From Xanthomonas hortorum pv. pelargonii (lineage in GTDB: Bacteria; Pseudomonadota; Gammaproteobacteria; Xanthomonadales; Xanthomonadaceae): a stretch of 64,000 bases of DNA. The stretch spans positions 2,728,001 through 2,792,000 of the forward strand of contig NZ_CP098604.1 of NCBI RefSeq assembly GCF_024499015.1, given 5' to 3'. The notes beneath the pieces are model-generated. The model saw only the letters and a program-made list of their open reading frames with translations, had not been told where the DNA came from and searched no databases. The stretch's first letter is position 1. Each line of letters starts with the position of its first letter. Shown here piece after piece: positions 8,633 through 17,777 of this stretch. A program made the translations under genes and the position numbers.

Positions 8633-9606
8633 TGGGTGGATCTCCCTTCACGCATGGCCTGCAGTTGCAGCAGGGTGGTGCCCAGTTCCGGCAGGCGCGG
8701 ACGCAGTGGCGCTTGTTGCAAGGTGCGCAGGCGCGTGCGGGCCTGGCGACGTTGTGGCGAATCCGGCCACAGCCGGGTGGTCCAGGTGTCCACGCGCCGC
8801 AGCGATTGGGCGAAGCCATCGACATCGCCGCGTTCGGCCGCAGCGCGGGCCAGGCTGACTTCGATCTGCAAGGCATCGCGCGCGGCGTTGCGGTCGCCGC
8901 CGACGAGCAGCGCATCGCCACGGCTGGGGCGAATGTCCACCAGCGGTGCAAGCACTTTCTGCCACCACGGCTGCGCGGCTTCGCTCTCTTGCGCGGTGTG
9001 TTCCGGCAGGCGCTGCAGATCGGCGGCGAGTGTGTCCAGCAGTTGACCGGCTTGCGCTTGCGGGCCAGCGCCGAGGCGGTCCAGTGCGTCGCGTTCCTGC
9101 ACCAGCGCCTGGCGCAGATTGAGGTAGCCCGGGTCGTCCACGCCGTTGAGTGCGGCATTGGCCAGCGCATAGGCACGGCGTGCGCCATCGGCGTCGCCGG
9201 CAATACTCAGGCGTTGCTGGCCGAGCCGCAGCAGCAGTTCCACTTCATCCAGACGCAGCGCCTGCGCGCCATGTCGATTGGGATCGGCCAGTTTTTGTAC
9301 GGTTTCTTCAAGCAACGCGCTGCGCTGGCTCAGCCCGAGCATTTCATCGCGCAGCACACGATTGGTCGCTGCGGCATCCTGCAGGCGTTCGTTGGCCAGG
9401 CGCTGATCGCGGCGCAAGGTTTCCAGCATCTGCTGCGTGCCATCCCAGCGTTGCTGCTGCGCCTGGGCCGCCTGCAGCTGCCCGCTTTGATAGGTCTGCC
9501 ATGCGCGCCAGCCCAGAAACAGCGCCACACCCACTGCAGCCACGGCAACCGCAAGCAGCAGCCAGGCCACGGGGAAGCGTCGCGTGGAAGCGGGCATTTC
9601 AGTCAT
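8629..9606 (-). CDS. hemX: HemX family protein
   Basis: A 325-residue protein with one N-terminal membrane helix (FPVAWLLLAVAVAAVGVALF), a coiled-coil segment (about 40-110) and a periplasmic helical domain. It belongs to the HemX family found between hemD and hemY. Databases often call it a uroporphyrinogen-III methyltransferase, but no methyltransferase motif is visible here, and a structural or regulatory role in heme synthesis fits better. An ATG four codons in (MPASTRR) is an alternative start. Confidence 0.9.
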   Translation of the reverse strand: MTEMPASTRRFPVAWLLLAVAVAAVGVALFLGWRAWQTYQSGQLQAAQAQQQRWDGTQQMLETLRRDQRLANERLQDAAATNRVLRDEMLGLSQRSALLEETVQKLADPNRHGAQALRLDEVELLLRLGQQRLSIAGDADGARRAYALANAALNGVDDPGYLNLRQALVQERDALDRLGAGPQAQAGQLLDTLAADLQRLPEHTAQESEAAQPWWQKVLAPLVDIRPSRGDALLVGGDRNAARDALQIEVSLARAAAERGDVDGFAQSLRRVDTWTTRLWPDSPQRRQARTRLRTLQQAPLRPRLPELGTTLLQLQAMREGRSTQ

Positions 9607-9709
9607 TGGGACATCCTCGGGCGGTCACGACTGGCGCATGCGCCGCAGTCATCTGGTACAGCATGGCGTGCCGCAGCAGACGCCCGCAAGCGCTGAATGG
9701 ATTCGGAGT

Positions 9710-10486
9710 TCAGCAAGGTCGTGATGGTGTCACGATCGCTGCAGCGGCTGCGGCCAATTGCTCGGGCAGTGGACCTGCGGCGCGCACCACATGCGTGAAG
9801 CCGGCGGCATGTGCGGATGCGCGCATGCGCTCGCTGGAGGCCACTACCTGATGGAGTCGCCAGGCATCGACCAACGCTGCGGGCAATTGCTCCAACACCA
9901 GCGATAGTGCTTCGGCGCTGCTCAATGCCAGCACGCTGCGCGGCGGTGCACTGGCCAGGGCCTGCACGGCCGATGCGCGCAATCGCAGCGCGACGCGTTG
10001 ATAGACATCGGCGCGCAAGACATGGGCGCCACGCTGCTCCAATGCCGGTGCCAGCATGCCGCGCCCGCCTGGCGCAGTGATCAGTGCGACTGTCTGCAAT
10101 GGCGGCTCGAACAGTGGCAGTGCCAGCAGTCCTTCGCTATCCATGCGCGCAGGGCGCACCACTGCATCGATCCCACAGGCCTGCAATGCGCGTGCGGTGC
10201 CCTCTCCCACACTCACCCATTGCGCCTGCGCTGGCCGCTGCAGCGGTGAAAGACGCTGCGCGGCGTGCACCGCTGCCGGGCTGGTGAATACCGCGATCGG
10301 TGCCTGCAGCGCTTGCTCCAGTGCAGCCCGTGCCTGTGCAGTGTCGTTGGTCTGCAGCCGCCACGGCGACAGCGCGAGCAGCCGTCCGCCATGCCGGGCG
10401 GCGGCCCGCCGCAGTGGCGCGTGCTCACCGCTGGGCCGCAGCGAGATCAGGGTCCAGGCGTCGGTCGAGGAGGTGGGCCGGGTCAT
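9710..10486 (-). CDS. hemD: Uroporphyrinogen-III synthase HemD
   Basis: This enzyme cyclises hydroxymethylbilane to uroporphyrinogen III, the common precursor of heme and siroheme. The 258-residue length is typical when translation starts at MTRPTSSTDAWTL (ATG at 10486); a longer upstream frame to 10579 looks non-coding. As usual for HemD, sequence conservation is low, but the TSPAAV and LSSAEAL stretches mark the two Rossmann-like lobes. It heads a three-gene minus-strand unit with hemX (103 bases away) and hemY. Confidence 0.9.
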   Translation of the reverse strand: MTRPTSSTDAWTLISLRPSGEHAPLRRAAARHGGRLLALSPWRLQTNDTAQARAALEQALQAPIAVFTSPAAVHAAQRLSPLQRPAQAQWVSVGEGTARALQACGIDAVVRPARMDSEGLLALPLFEPPLQTVALITAPGGRGMLAPALEQRGAHVLRADVYQRVALRLRASAVQALASAPPRSVLALSSAEALSLVLEQLPAALVDAWRLHQVVASSERMRASAHAAGFTHVVRAAGPLPEQLAAAAAAIVTPSRPC

Positions 10487-10618
10487 CTCACGATTATGCG
10501 AGAACGTGACGGCGTCAGGGCGAGATGCCACCGCGCCGATGTCGCCGGTGGCGATCTCATCGGACCGGAATGCCGTCACTCGCAGCAGCGTTTGCAGGCG
10601 AAATTGCCGGCGTTCATG

Positions 10619-10638
10619 AATGAGACGGGTGTCTCATT
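10619..10638. promoter_or_regulatory. Inverted repeat between hemD and the glycosyltransferase gene
   Basis: AATGAGAC, a four-base spacer GGGT, and GTCTCATT form a perfect inverted repeat in the divergent region 10487-10706. A repressor or activator site is possible. The region is otherwise without a gene. Confidence 0.45.
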
Positions 10639-10706
10639 TCGTAACCTCTTGTAAATCTCGTGGATCCGGCCACGATCCGCCTCGACAGCCACGCCGGAGT
10701 AGTACC

Positions 10707-11516
10707 GTGATCAAGTCCTACCTCATCAACATGCAGCGCAGTAGCGACCGTTTGCAGGCCATGTCGGCGCGGTTCCAAGCGCTGGGCATGCCGTTCGAGC
10801 GCATTCCCGCCTTCGACGGCGCCACGCTGACGCCCGAGCAGATCGCCGATTTCGTGCGCGAACGCCCGCTGGAAGGTTCCGGGGATGGCTTCAGCACCGG
10901 CCCGCGCAAGTGGACCGCTTCCAACATCGGCTGCTTTCTGAGCCATCAGGCCGCGTGGCGCATCGCGGCGGACTCTGATGACGCCTACACCGCCATCTTC
11001 GAAGACGACATGCATCTGTCCGACGCGCTGCCGGCGCTGTTGCGCAGCACCGAGTGGCTACCGGCGGGCAACAGCATCGTGCGGCTGGAACCGTCCTACA
11101 ACCGCATCAAGCTCGATAGCAAGGTCGCCGACATCGGCGGGCGTCAGCTGCGCCTGGTGCGTCCATCCACCTATCAGCACTGCTGGCCGGTGTGCGCCGG
11201 CGCGCTGATCATCAGCCGCGATGCGGCACGCTTGTTGCTGGCCGCCGAAGCGCGCTGGCACACCATGGCCGATATTTTTCTGTTCGGCTGGAACGAATCG
11301 CCGGTCGCACAGCAGTTGTCCACCTATCAGCTCTCGCCGGCGGCCTGCATCCAGGACAAGTTCTTCCACAACGCCCCGGAGCAGATCGTGTTCACCAGCA
11401 CCATTGATGCGCCGCTGACGCAGGCGCAGAAGCAGCGCAGTGCGCATTGGAAGGCGAAAGCGACCGCGTTGTTGCGTGTGGCGCAGGGCTATCGCAAGGT
11501 GGTGTTCGCGCCCTGA
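10707..11516 (+). CDS. Glycosyltransferase family 25 protein (LPS-type)
   Basis: A 269-residue cytoplasmic glycosyltransferase of the GT25 family, which adds galactose or other sugars to lipooligosaccharide cores. The N-terminal VIKSYLINMQRSSDRL matches the family opening, and TAIFEDDMHL contains the acidic metal- and donor-binding motif. I chose the GTG at 10707 because GGAG sits just upstream and the conserved domain begins there; an upstream in-frame ATG at 10620 would lie across the inverted repeat. It stands alone, away from a large LPS cluster. Confidence 0.87.
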   Translation: MIKSYLINMQRSSDRLQAMSARFQALGMPFERIPAFDGATLTPEQIADFVRERPLEGSGDGFSTGPRKWTASNIGCFLSHQAAWRIAADSDDAYTAIFEDDMHLSDALPALLRSTEWLPAGNSIVRLEPSYNRIKLDSKVADIGGRQLRLVRPSTYQHCWPVCAGALIISRDAARLLLAAEARWHTMADIFLFGWNESPVAQQLSTYQLSPAACIQDKFFHNAPEQIVFTSTIDAPLTQAQKQRSAHWKAKATALLRVAQGYRKVVFAP

Positions 11517-11655
11517 GCGGCGCGATAGCGAAGGCCTCCAACGAGACAGCGCTGAACGTGTTTTACCATGCGGTACCGCATGTATTTCAGTGCACAAGAC
11601 GCTCGCAGAACATTGCGGCATGATGCCGCCCTTCGCCGTCTTTCAGCCTTCGCCG

Positions 11656-12126
11656 ATGACTCCTTCGTGCACGCTCGCATCCGCCCTGCAGTCGCTGCAG
11701 CAGCAATTCATTGCCATGCCGCCGGTGCTGTCGATGGGCATTGCCGTCGATGGCTTGCATGACGGCGCGCTGCGCTTGCGTGCGCCGCTGCAGGCCAACG
11801 TCAACGACAAGGCCAACGCGTTCGGCGGCAGCCTGGCCTCGCTGATGACGCTGGCCAGTTGGGGCTGGCTGACCCTGCAACTGCAATTGGCCGGACACAG
11901 CGCCGATGTGTACGTGGCCGACAGCCAGCTGCGCTACGTCGCACCGGTGTACGAAGACCTGGTCGCCAATGCCGAGCCATCCGAGATGGGCAGTTGGGAT
12001 GCGTTTTTGGCCACCTTCCGCCAACGCGGCAAGGCGCGCATCGGCATGCGTGCGCAGATCGCACTGGGATCGGGCGCGGCAGCGGCGACGCTGAGCGGGC
12101 GCTTCGTGGCGTTTCCAAAACGGTAG
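11656..12126 (+). CDS. YiiD C-terminal domain-like putative thioesterase
   Basis: A 156-residue protein of the hot-dog thioesterase type related to the C-terminal half of YiiD. The run NDKANAFGGSLASLMTLASW fits the conserved helix that carries active-site residues, and the remainder alternates short beta strands (DVYVADSQLRYVAPV). The start is uncertain: ATG 11656 gives the compact domain, while ATG 11620 adds 12 residues. The substrate is unknown. It is followed at 28 bases by a small secreted protein. Confidence 0.8.
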   Translation: MTPSCTLASALQSLQQQFIAMPPVLSMGIAVDGLHDGALRLRAPLQANVNDKANAFGGSLASLMTLASWGWLTLQLQLAGHSADVYVADSQLRYVAPVYEDLVANAEPSEMGSWDAFLATFRQRGKARIGMRAQIALGSGAAAATLSGRFVAFPKR

Positions 12127-12153
12127 GATGCGGGCTGGATTCGGGGAATACGC

Positions 12154-12576
12154 ATGCGTGCAGTGATGGGGGCAATGCTGTTGCTCGGGCTGGCGATGGT
12201 GAGCGGTGTGGTGTGTGCCGGCAGCCGTGCCCAGGCGCGCGCGCTGGAGACCACCCAGGCCGCCTACACGGCCGCGGTGCGCTGGAGCGACTTCGACACC
12301 GCGCAGAGCTTTGTCGAACCCACGTATGCCTTGGCGCATCCACTCAGCGATCTGGAGCGCTCGCGCTACGAACAGGTGCAAATCTCCGGCTACCGCGAGG
12401 TGCGGGTGGGCGAAGACGTCAATGGCGACCTGCGCCGCGAGGTGGAATTGCGGGTGATCAACCGCAACACCCAGGCCGAGCGGCTGGTGCGCAGCATCGA
12501 GCTGTGGCGCTGGGACGCCGAGCGCAAACGCTGGTGGCTGGCCAGCGGCCTGCCCGATCTGTGGCAGGGCCAGTAG
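12154..12576 (+). CDS. Small exported protein, function unknown
   Basis: A 140-residue protein with a signal peptide (MRAVMGAMLLLGLAMVSGVV, cleavage probably near CAG). The mature part, with alternating charge, resembles small periplasmic proteins that adopt a cystatin or NTF2-like fold (TTQAAYTAAVRWSDFDTAQS). No catalytic motif is visible. It lies between a thioesterase-like gene and the rhodanese-secB-gpsA group. Confidence 0.75.
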   Translation: MRAVMGAMLLLGLAMVSGVVCAGSRAQARALETTQAAYTAAVRWSDFDTAQSFVEPTYALAHPLSDLERSRYEQVQISGYREVRVGEDVNGDLRREVELRVINRNTQAERLVRSIELWRWDAERKRWWLASGLPDLWQGQ

Positions 12577-12652
12577 CCCGCACTGCTGCGCCCTGGCCGT
12601 CGCGTGCGCCAGCTGTGCGACAATTCCCGCCCGCTTGAACGACCCTGACCCC

Positions 12653-13090
12653 GTGAATTTCGAAGAGCTGCAGGCCTTTGTCGGCCGCAACCCCATGTTG
12701 TCGCTGGCCCTGGTGGGCTTGACCATCGCCCTGATCGTCACCGAGGTCGCGCGCCTGTTCCGTGGGTATCGCGCACTCACGCCGGCCGAGCTGACCCGTT
12801 TGATCAACAGCGAGAACGCGCTGGTGATCGACCTGTCGCCCACCGCCGATTTCGAAAAAGGCCATATCGCCGGCAGCCGCAATGTGGCGCTGGCCAAGTT
12901 CGACCCGGCCGGCAAATTGCTTGCCAACGCCAAGGCCTCCCCCGTGGTGGTGGTCTGCCGTAACGGCAACGCCTCGGCAGGCGCGGCCAAGACGCTCAAG
13001 AAGGCCGGCTTCGAGAAGGTGTACTGGCTCGATGGCGGTGTGGCTGCCTGGCAGATCGCCGAGCTGCCGCTGGTCAAGGGTCGCGCCTGA
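12653..13090 (+). CDS. Membrane-anchored rhodanese-like sulfurtransferase
   Basis: A 145-residue protein with an N-terminal membrane helix (MLSLALVGLTIALIVTEVA) followed by a single rhodanese domain. The active-site loop VVCRNGNASA supplies the catalytic Cys that carries a persulfide. GTG 12653 gives the conserved start VNFEEL; a TTG at 12635 is an alternative. It is the first gene of the common order rhodanese, secB, gpsA. Likely roles are sulfur transfer or cysteine chemistry at the membrane. Confidence 0.88.
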   Translation: MNFEELQAFVGRNPMLSLALVGLTIALIVTEVARLFRGYRALTPAELTRLINSENALVIDLSPTADFEKGHIAGSRNVALAKFDPAGKLLANAKASPVVVVCRNGNASAGAAKTLKKAGFEKVYWLDGGVAAWQIAELPLVKGRA

Positions 13091-13201
13091 TCTCACCTTG
13101 TACGGCGCCAGGCAAGTCCCCATTGCTTGCGTGAGAGACTCGCGCTTTCACGTCTGCATCATTCAACGCTGCATCCACCGAACCGTTTTTTGGAGTTAGG
13201 A

Positions 13202-13717
13202 ATGTCCGACGAAATCATCAACGGCGCCGTTGCGCCGGCCGACGCCGCTGCTGGCCCCGCTTTCACCATCGAGAAGATTTACGTCAAGGACGTTTCTTTC
13301 GAATCGCCGAACGCACCGGCCGTCTTCAACGATGCCAACCAGCCCGAGCTGCAGCTGAACCTCAATCAGAAGGTGCAGCGCCTCAACGACAACGCCTTCG
13401 AAGTCGTGCTGGCCGTGACCCTGACCTGCACCGCCGGTGGCAAGACCGCCTACGTGGCCGAAGTGCAGCAGGCCGGCGTGTTCGGCCTGGTAGGCCTGGA
13501 GCCGCAGGCGATCGACGTGCTGCTCGGCACCCAGTGCCCGAACATCCTGTTCCCGTATGTGCGCACCCTGGTCAGCGACCTGATCCAGGCCGGCGGCTTC
13601 CCGCCGTTCTACCTGCAGCCGATCAACTTCGAAGCCCTGTACGCAGAAACCCTGCGCCAGCGCTCGCAGGGCGAAGGCACCTCGCTGGCCGATTCCGAGC
13701 CGGCTGGCAACGCCTAA
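13202..13717 (+). CDS. secB: Protein-export chaperone SecB
   Basis: This 171-residue tetrameric chaperone keeps preproteins unfolded and delivers them to SecA. The start at 13202 has GGAGTTAGG just upstream and opens with [10 protein letters not shown]. The conserved core [16 protein letters not shown], then [12 protein letters not shown] and [16 protein letters not shown], is intact. Length is normal. The gpsA start follows 15 bases after the stop, so they are probably co-transcribed. Confidence 0.96.
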   Translation: MSDEIINGAVAPADAAAGPAFTIEKIYVKDVSFESPNAPAVFNDANQPELQLNLNQKVQRLNDNAFEVVLAVTLTCTAGGKTAYVAEVQQAGVFGLVGLEPQAIDVLLGTQCPNILFPYVRTLVSDLIQAGGFPPFYLQPINFEALYAETLRQRSQGEGTSLADSEPAGNA

Positions 13718-13732
13718 GCGTTGCGTGCGCCG

Positions 13733-14758
13733 ATGAGCGATTCGAAGCACAAGATCGCCGTCCTCGGCGCCGGTTCCTGGGGCACGGCCCTAGCCGCGCT
13801 GCTTGCCAGACACGGTCACCCGACCGTGCTCTGGGGGCGCGATACGGCGATGGCGGATGCCATCGACCGCAATCACGAAAACGTGCGGTATCTGCCGGGT
13901 ATTCCATTGCCCGAGAGCTTGCGCGCGACCACCGACCTGCAGCTGGCCGTTGCCGATGCAAGCTGGATCCTGGTCGTGGTGCCCTCGCATGCGTTTACCG
14001 AAACGATCCAATTGATTGCACCGTTGCGTCCGGCCGGTGCCGGCGTTGCGTGGGCGACCAAGGGATTCGAACCCGGTTCCGGGCGGTTCCTGCACGAAGT
14101 GGCGCGCGCCATCCTCGGCCCCAGCGTGCCACTGGCCGTGGTGACCGGGCCGTCCTTCGCCAAGGAAGTCACGCTTGGGCTGCCGACCGCCATCACCGTG
14201 CACGGCGACGATGCGGCGTTCGCGCAAGTGGTGGCCGACGCCATGCATGGCCCCACCTTCCGCGCCTATACCGGCGATGACATGGTGGGCGCCGAACTCG
14301 GTGGCGCGATGAAGAACGTGCTGGCCGTGGCCACCGGCGTGGCCGATGGCATGCAGCTGGGCCTCAATGCACGCGCCGGTCTGATCACGCGTGGCTTGAA
14401 CGAGATGCTGCGCTTGGCGGCGGTGATCGGTGCGCGTCCGGAGACCTTGATGGGCCTGGCCGGATTGGGCGATCTGGTGCTGACCTGCACCGGCGATCTG
14501 TCGCGCAACCGGCGGCTGGGATTGGCGTTGGGGCGCGGGCAGAGCTTGAACGATGCGATCCGCGAGATCGGTCAGGTGGTCGAGTCGGTGCAAACCGCCG
14601 ACGAGGTCATGCGCCAGGCCGAGCATCACGGCATCGAACTGCCGATCTCCAACGCCGTACGTGCCGTACTGCATGGCGAGATCACACCGGAAGCGGCATT
14701 GAAGGAACTGTTGGCGCGCGAGCGCAAGCCCGAGTATCCGCAGGCGTTGTTTACCTGA
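13733..14758 (+). CDS. gpsA: Glycerol-3-phosphate dehydrogenase [NAD(P)+]
   Basis: This enzyme reduces dihydroxyacetone phosphate to sn-glycerol 3-phosphate for phospholipid synthesis. The 341-residue protein starts at [20 protein letters not shown] with the GxGxWG NAD-binding loop. [23 protein letters not shown] (with the catalytic Lys) and [13 protein letters not shown] are all present. A TTG at 13721 would add four residues but has little support. The gene ends a three-gene unit closed by a strong terminator at 14800. Confidence 0.96.
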   Translation: MSDSKHKIAVLGAGSWGTALAALLARHGHPTVLWGRDTAMADAIDRNHENVRYLPGIPLPESLRATTDLQLAVADASWILVVVPSHAFTETIQLIAPLRPAGAGVAWATKGFEPGSGRFLHEVARAILGPSVPLAVVTGPSFAKEVTLGLPTAITVHGDDAAFAQVVADAMHGPTFRAYTGDDMVGAELGGAMKNVLAVATGVADGMQLGLNARAGLITRGLNEMLRLAAVIGARPETLMGLAGLGDLVLTCTGDLSRNRRLGLALGRGQSLNDAIREIGQVVESVQTADEVMRQAEHHGIELPISNAVRAVLHGEITPEAALKELLARERKPEYPQALFT

Positions 14759-14799
14759 TTGGTCGGTAACGCTCGCGTATCGCGTGGTGGAGTGAAGAC

Positions 14800-14832
14800 A
14801 CTAAAAAGCCCGGCAATGCCGGGCTTTTTAGT
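14800..14832 (+). terminator. Rho-independent terminator after gpsA
   Basis: Perfect 15-base arms (ACTAAAAAGCCCGGC and GCCGGGCTTTTTAGT) around AAT, with A- and T-runs on both sides. It can act in both directions. Confidence 0.9.
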
Positions 14833-14984
14833 GTTTGCGCACTTGTCGTTGCGTGTATCGAGGCCAAAGCTTGTCGCGTCGCAGCCACGTAAACGTGCTG
14901 CGCGTTACGTTCTAGCGCAACAGCCCGTACACACGGCATCTAGCGATCGAGTGCGCTGCATTGCAATCATCCAATCGCACAAAA

Positions 14985-15013
14985 GAAAGAAGCCCGGTCG
15001 TGGGACCGGGCTT
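14985..15013 (-). terminator. Rho-independent terminator after ax21
   Basis: AAGCCCGGTC and GACCGGGCTT (14990-14999 and 15004-15013) form a 10-bp stem. On the minus strand it is followed by TTTCTTTTG, so it ends transcripts from the ax21-type gene at 15060-15656. Confidence 0.85.
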
Positions 15014-15059
15014 CCAATGCAACGCGGGAGAGAGAGTCGCGTTGCGTTAAACGTGCGGC

Positions 15060-15656
15060 TTACCAGCTGAAACGCGGGCCGACCGACCATTCCTTGTTGC
15101 CGTCGCCATCCATACGGATGTCGCCGTTGATGCCCCAGTTCTGGTTCAACTTCACCTGGGCGCCAAGGCGGCCGTAGAAGGTGTCGTCCAGATCGACGCC
15201 ACGCTTCTTGGAGAAATCTTCGTAGCCAGCCAGAGCGTAGACTTCGAAATGCTCGCCGAACGAGTTACGCAGGCCAGCTTCGACGCTGAAACCATCGAAG
15301 TTGATGTTCGGGGTGTCCAGGTCCAGCTTGCGGTAGGCAACGCGCGCCAGCAGGTCGGTGCTGGTGGCCACTTCGTAGTTGTAGCCCACGCCCACGCCCC
15401 ATTGCTGGAAGTCGGTGTTGGAGCTTTCGAACACGTTGTTGTTGTCGTCAGCGTTCTGCTTGCTGTAATCGCCGAACACGTGGATGTTCGGGGTGATGGC
15501 GTAGGAGCCCTTCACGCCCCAACCATCGGCGTCGCGACCTTCGGTCGGAGTGCGCACATAGTCGCCTTCGACGAAGTTGTAGGAGAGGTTTTCAGCAGCG
15601 GAGGCCGCAAACGGCAGAGCTGCGAGAAGGCCGAGGGCCAGCAAAGAAGTCTTCAT
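15060..15656 (-). CDS. ax21: Ax21 family outer-membrane beta-barrel protein
   Basis: A 198-residue protein with a clear Sec signal peptide (1-20, ending AASA) and a small beta-barrel of alternating strands closing with Phe/Trp (GPRFSW). The mature start AENLSYNFVEGDYVRTP is the segment once studied as the axYS22 peptide of Ax21. Its tyrosine is residue 26 here and would be 22 if counted from the shorter start used in early annotations. Ax21 is a small, abundant outer-membrane protein also found in outer-membrane vesicles; the early claim that it is the rice XA21 ligand was withdrawn. It is a single gene with its own terminator. Confidence 0.92.
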   Translation of the reverse strand: MKTSLLALGLLAALPFAASAAENLSYNFVEGDYVRTPTEGRDADGWGVKGSYAITPNIHVFGDYSKQNADDNNNVFESSNTDFQQWGVGVGYNYEVATSTDLLARVAYRKLDLDTPNINFDGFSVEAGLRNSFGEHFEVYALAGYEDFSKKRGVDLDDTFYGRLGAQVKLNQNWGINGDIRMDGDGNKEWSVGPRFSW

Positions 15657-15824
15657 GATCGAGATACCTGTACTTATTGATTTGGGCCGGCGCTGAGGCG
15701 GATGCCGTTCGCTGCCGAGATGTAAATTCTCCGTTATTCGATGGAACGCGACATGAATTTTTAACTGACTGGTGCATGAATCATCGCGCCTGGTTCAGTT
15801 CCGGTTTTTGTCATCAAGCTGCAA

Positions 15825-15843
15825 TGCGTGTAGCGCACACGCA
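15825..15843. promoter_or_regulatory. Palindrome in the ax21/poxB divergent region
   Basis: TGCGTGT, AGCGC, ACACGCA is a perfect 7-bp inverted repeat in the 346-base gap 15657-16002. It could be an operator for the pyruvate dehydrogenase gene. The rest of the gap shows AT-rich promoter-like sequence next to ax21 and no gene. Confidence 0.4.
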
Positions 15844-16002
15844 AAGCGTGATGGGGTGAGAGTTACCTCGCGCCAATGTGAGATGCGCGTGTAGAAGCAC
15901 CTGTTTTGCAGCGATTTTTGCCATCTGCATTGAGGCGAGGACATTGTACTGACGCTGCGGCTGGGACCATGCAGGCTTGTTGAACATCTCTGGAGCTGCA
16001 TC

Positions 16003-17730
16003 GTGGCGAAGAAAAAGACGTTGGCGCGGTTTTTGGCCGAGACGCTGCAGAGCGCGGGTGTGGAGCGGATCTGGGGTGTGACCGGCGACAGCCTCAACGG
16101 CTTGACCGATGCCTTGCGTGAGATGCAGACGATCGAGTGGATGCATGTGCGCCACGAAGAAGTCGCCGCATTCGCCGCTGGCGCCGAGGCGGCGGTGACC
16201 GGCCAGCTGGCCGTGTGTGCGGGCAGCTGCGGGCCGGGCAATCTGCACTTGATCAACGGGCTGTTCGATTGCCATCGCAGCCGTCAGCCGGTGCTGGCGA
16301 TCGCCGCGCATATTCCCTCGTCCGAGATCGGGCTGAGTTATTTTCAGGAGACCCATCCGCAGGAGTTGTTCCGCGAGTGCAGTCACTTCGTGGAGTTGGT
16401 GACCAACCCGGCGCAGCTGCCGGAAGTGCTGCATCGGGCGATGCGCACCGCCATCCTGCAGCAAGGTGTGGCGGTGGTGGTGATCCCCGGCGATATCGCG
16501 TTGCTGGAAATGGACAAGCATGTGTCGAGCGCCTGGCCGCAACTGCGCCAGCCGCGCGTGTTGCCAGCCGCCGAAGACGTGGCGCAGTTGGCCGAGTTGT
16601 TGCAGCAAAGCGAGGCGATCACGCTGTTGTGCGGCAGCGGTTGCGCAGGTGCGCACGATGCTGTGGTGGCATTGGCCGACACCCTGGGCGCGCCGATCGT
16701 GCACGCGTTGCGCGGGAAAGAATATGTGGAGTGGGAGAACCCGTTCGATGTCGGCATGACCGGTTTGATCGGTTTTAGTTCCGGCTACCACGCGATGCTC
16801 AACTGCGACACCTTGATCATGCTGGGTACGGATTTCCCGTATCGGCAGTTCTACCCGAAGGACGCGACCATCGTGCAGGTGGATCGCGACCCGGGCGCAC
16901 TGGGACGGCGCACGCCCTTGCAGCTGGGTATCGCAGCGGATGTGGGCGAAACCATTGCCGCCCTGCTGCCGCAATTGCAGCGACGCGAGAAGCGCGACTT
17001 CCTGGAGAAATCGCTTGCGCATTACCGCAAGGCGCGCGAGGGGCTGGACGATCTGGCAGTGCCGGCAGACCCGGGCGAGCCGCTGCATCCGCAATTCGTG
17101 GCGCGGATGATCAGCCAGATTGCCGACCAGGATGCAGTGTTTACCTGCGATGTCGGCACGCCAACAGTGTGGGCCGCGCGCTATCTGCGCATGAACGGAC
17201 AACGCCGGTTGCTTGGTTCTTTCAATCACGGTTCGATGGCCAATGCGATGCCGCAGGCGCTGGGTGCGCAAGCGGCGTTTCCGGGTCGTCAGGTGATTTC
17301 GCTGTCTGGCGATGGCGGCTTTGCGATGTTGATGGGCGACTTCATCTCGCTGGCGCAGCTGCGTCTGCCGGTGAAGATCGTGGTGTTCAACAATGCCTCG
17401 CTGGGATTTGTGGCGATGGAGATGAAGGCCGCCGGTTACCTGGACACCGGTACCGAGTTGCGTAATCCGGACTTTGCGGCGATGAGCAATGCGATGGGCA
17501 TTCTGGGTATTCGCGTCGATGAGTCCTCGCAACTGGAGCGCGCATTGCGGCAGGCTTTTGCACATTCCGGCCCGGCGTTGGTGGATGTGCGCATCGCCAC
17601 GCAGGAACTGGCAGTGCCGCCGGCGATCAAGCTGGAACAGGCCAAGGGGATGGGCCTGTATCTGCTCAAGGCGGTGATGAGCGGGCGCGGCGATGAGGTG
17701 ATCGATCTGGTCAAGACCAATATGCGTTAA
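16003..17730 (+). CDS. poxB: Quinone-dependent pyruvate dehydrogenase, thiamine-diphosphate family
   Basis: A 575-residue ThDP/FAD enzyme that probably oxidises pyruvate to acetate and CO2 and passes electrons to the quinone pool. The N-terminal Pyr domain has the catalytic Glu in [15 protein letters not shown]. The middle domain lies at about 190-330. The C-terminal PP domain has the ThDP/Mg motif [18 protein letters not shown] with NNASLGF. The tail [18 protein letters not shown] resembles the membrane-binding C-terminus of PoxB. The start is GTG with GGAG upstream. Acetolactate synthase-like enzymes are the main alternative, but no small subunit is nearby. Confidence 0.88.
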   Translation: MAKKKTLARFLAETLQSAGVERIWGVTGDSLNGLTDALREMQTIEWMHVRHEEVAAFAAGAEAAVTGQLAVCAGSCGPGNLHLINGLFDCHRSRQPVLAIAAHIPSSEIGLSYFQETHPQELFRECSHFVELVTNPAQLPEVLHRAMRTAILQQGVAVVVIPGDIALLEMDKHVSSAWPQLRQPRVLPAAEDVAQLAELLQQSEAITLLCGSGCAGAHDAVVALADTLGAPIVHALRGKEYVEWENPFDVGMTGLIGFSSGYHAMLNCDTLIMLGTDFPYRQFYPKDATIVQVDRDPGALGRRTPLQLGIAADVGETIAALLPQLQRREKRDFLEKSLAHYRKAREGLDDLAVPADPGEPLHPQFVARMISQIADQDAVFTCDVGTPTVWAARYLRMNGQRRLLGSFNHGSMANAMPQALGAQAAFPGRQVISLSGDGGFAMLMGDFISLAQLRLPVKIVVFNNASLGFVAMEMKAAGYLDTGTELRNPDFAAMSNAMGILGIRVDESSQLERALRQAFAHSGPALVDVRIATQELAVPPAIKLEQAKGMGLYLLKAVMSGRGDEVIDLVKTNMR

Positions 17731-17777
17731 CGCCATCGCCGCGTTCGCCACTGCACGTCTTCATCGGATCCTTTCGC

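Noticed and set aside
8629..9606. HemX as a working uroporphyrinogen methyltransferase
   Set aside because: The SAM-binding motifs of that enzyme are absent; the label comes from family naming only.
15814..17751. Long 645-codon open frame on the minus strand opposite poxB
   Set aside because: It is His/Gln/Arg-rich and mirrors the GC-rich third positions of poxB, with no domain; it is an antisense shadow.
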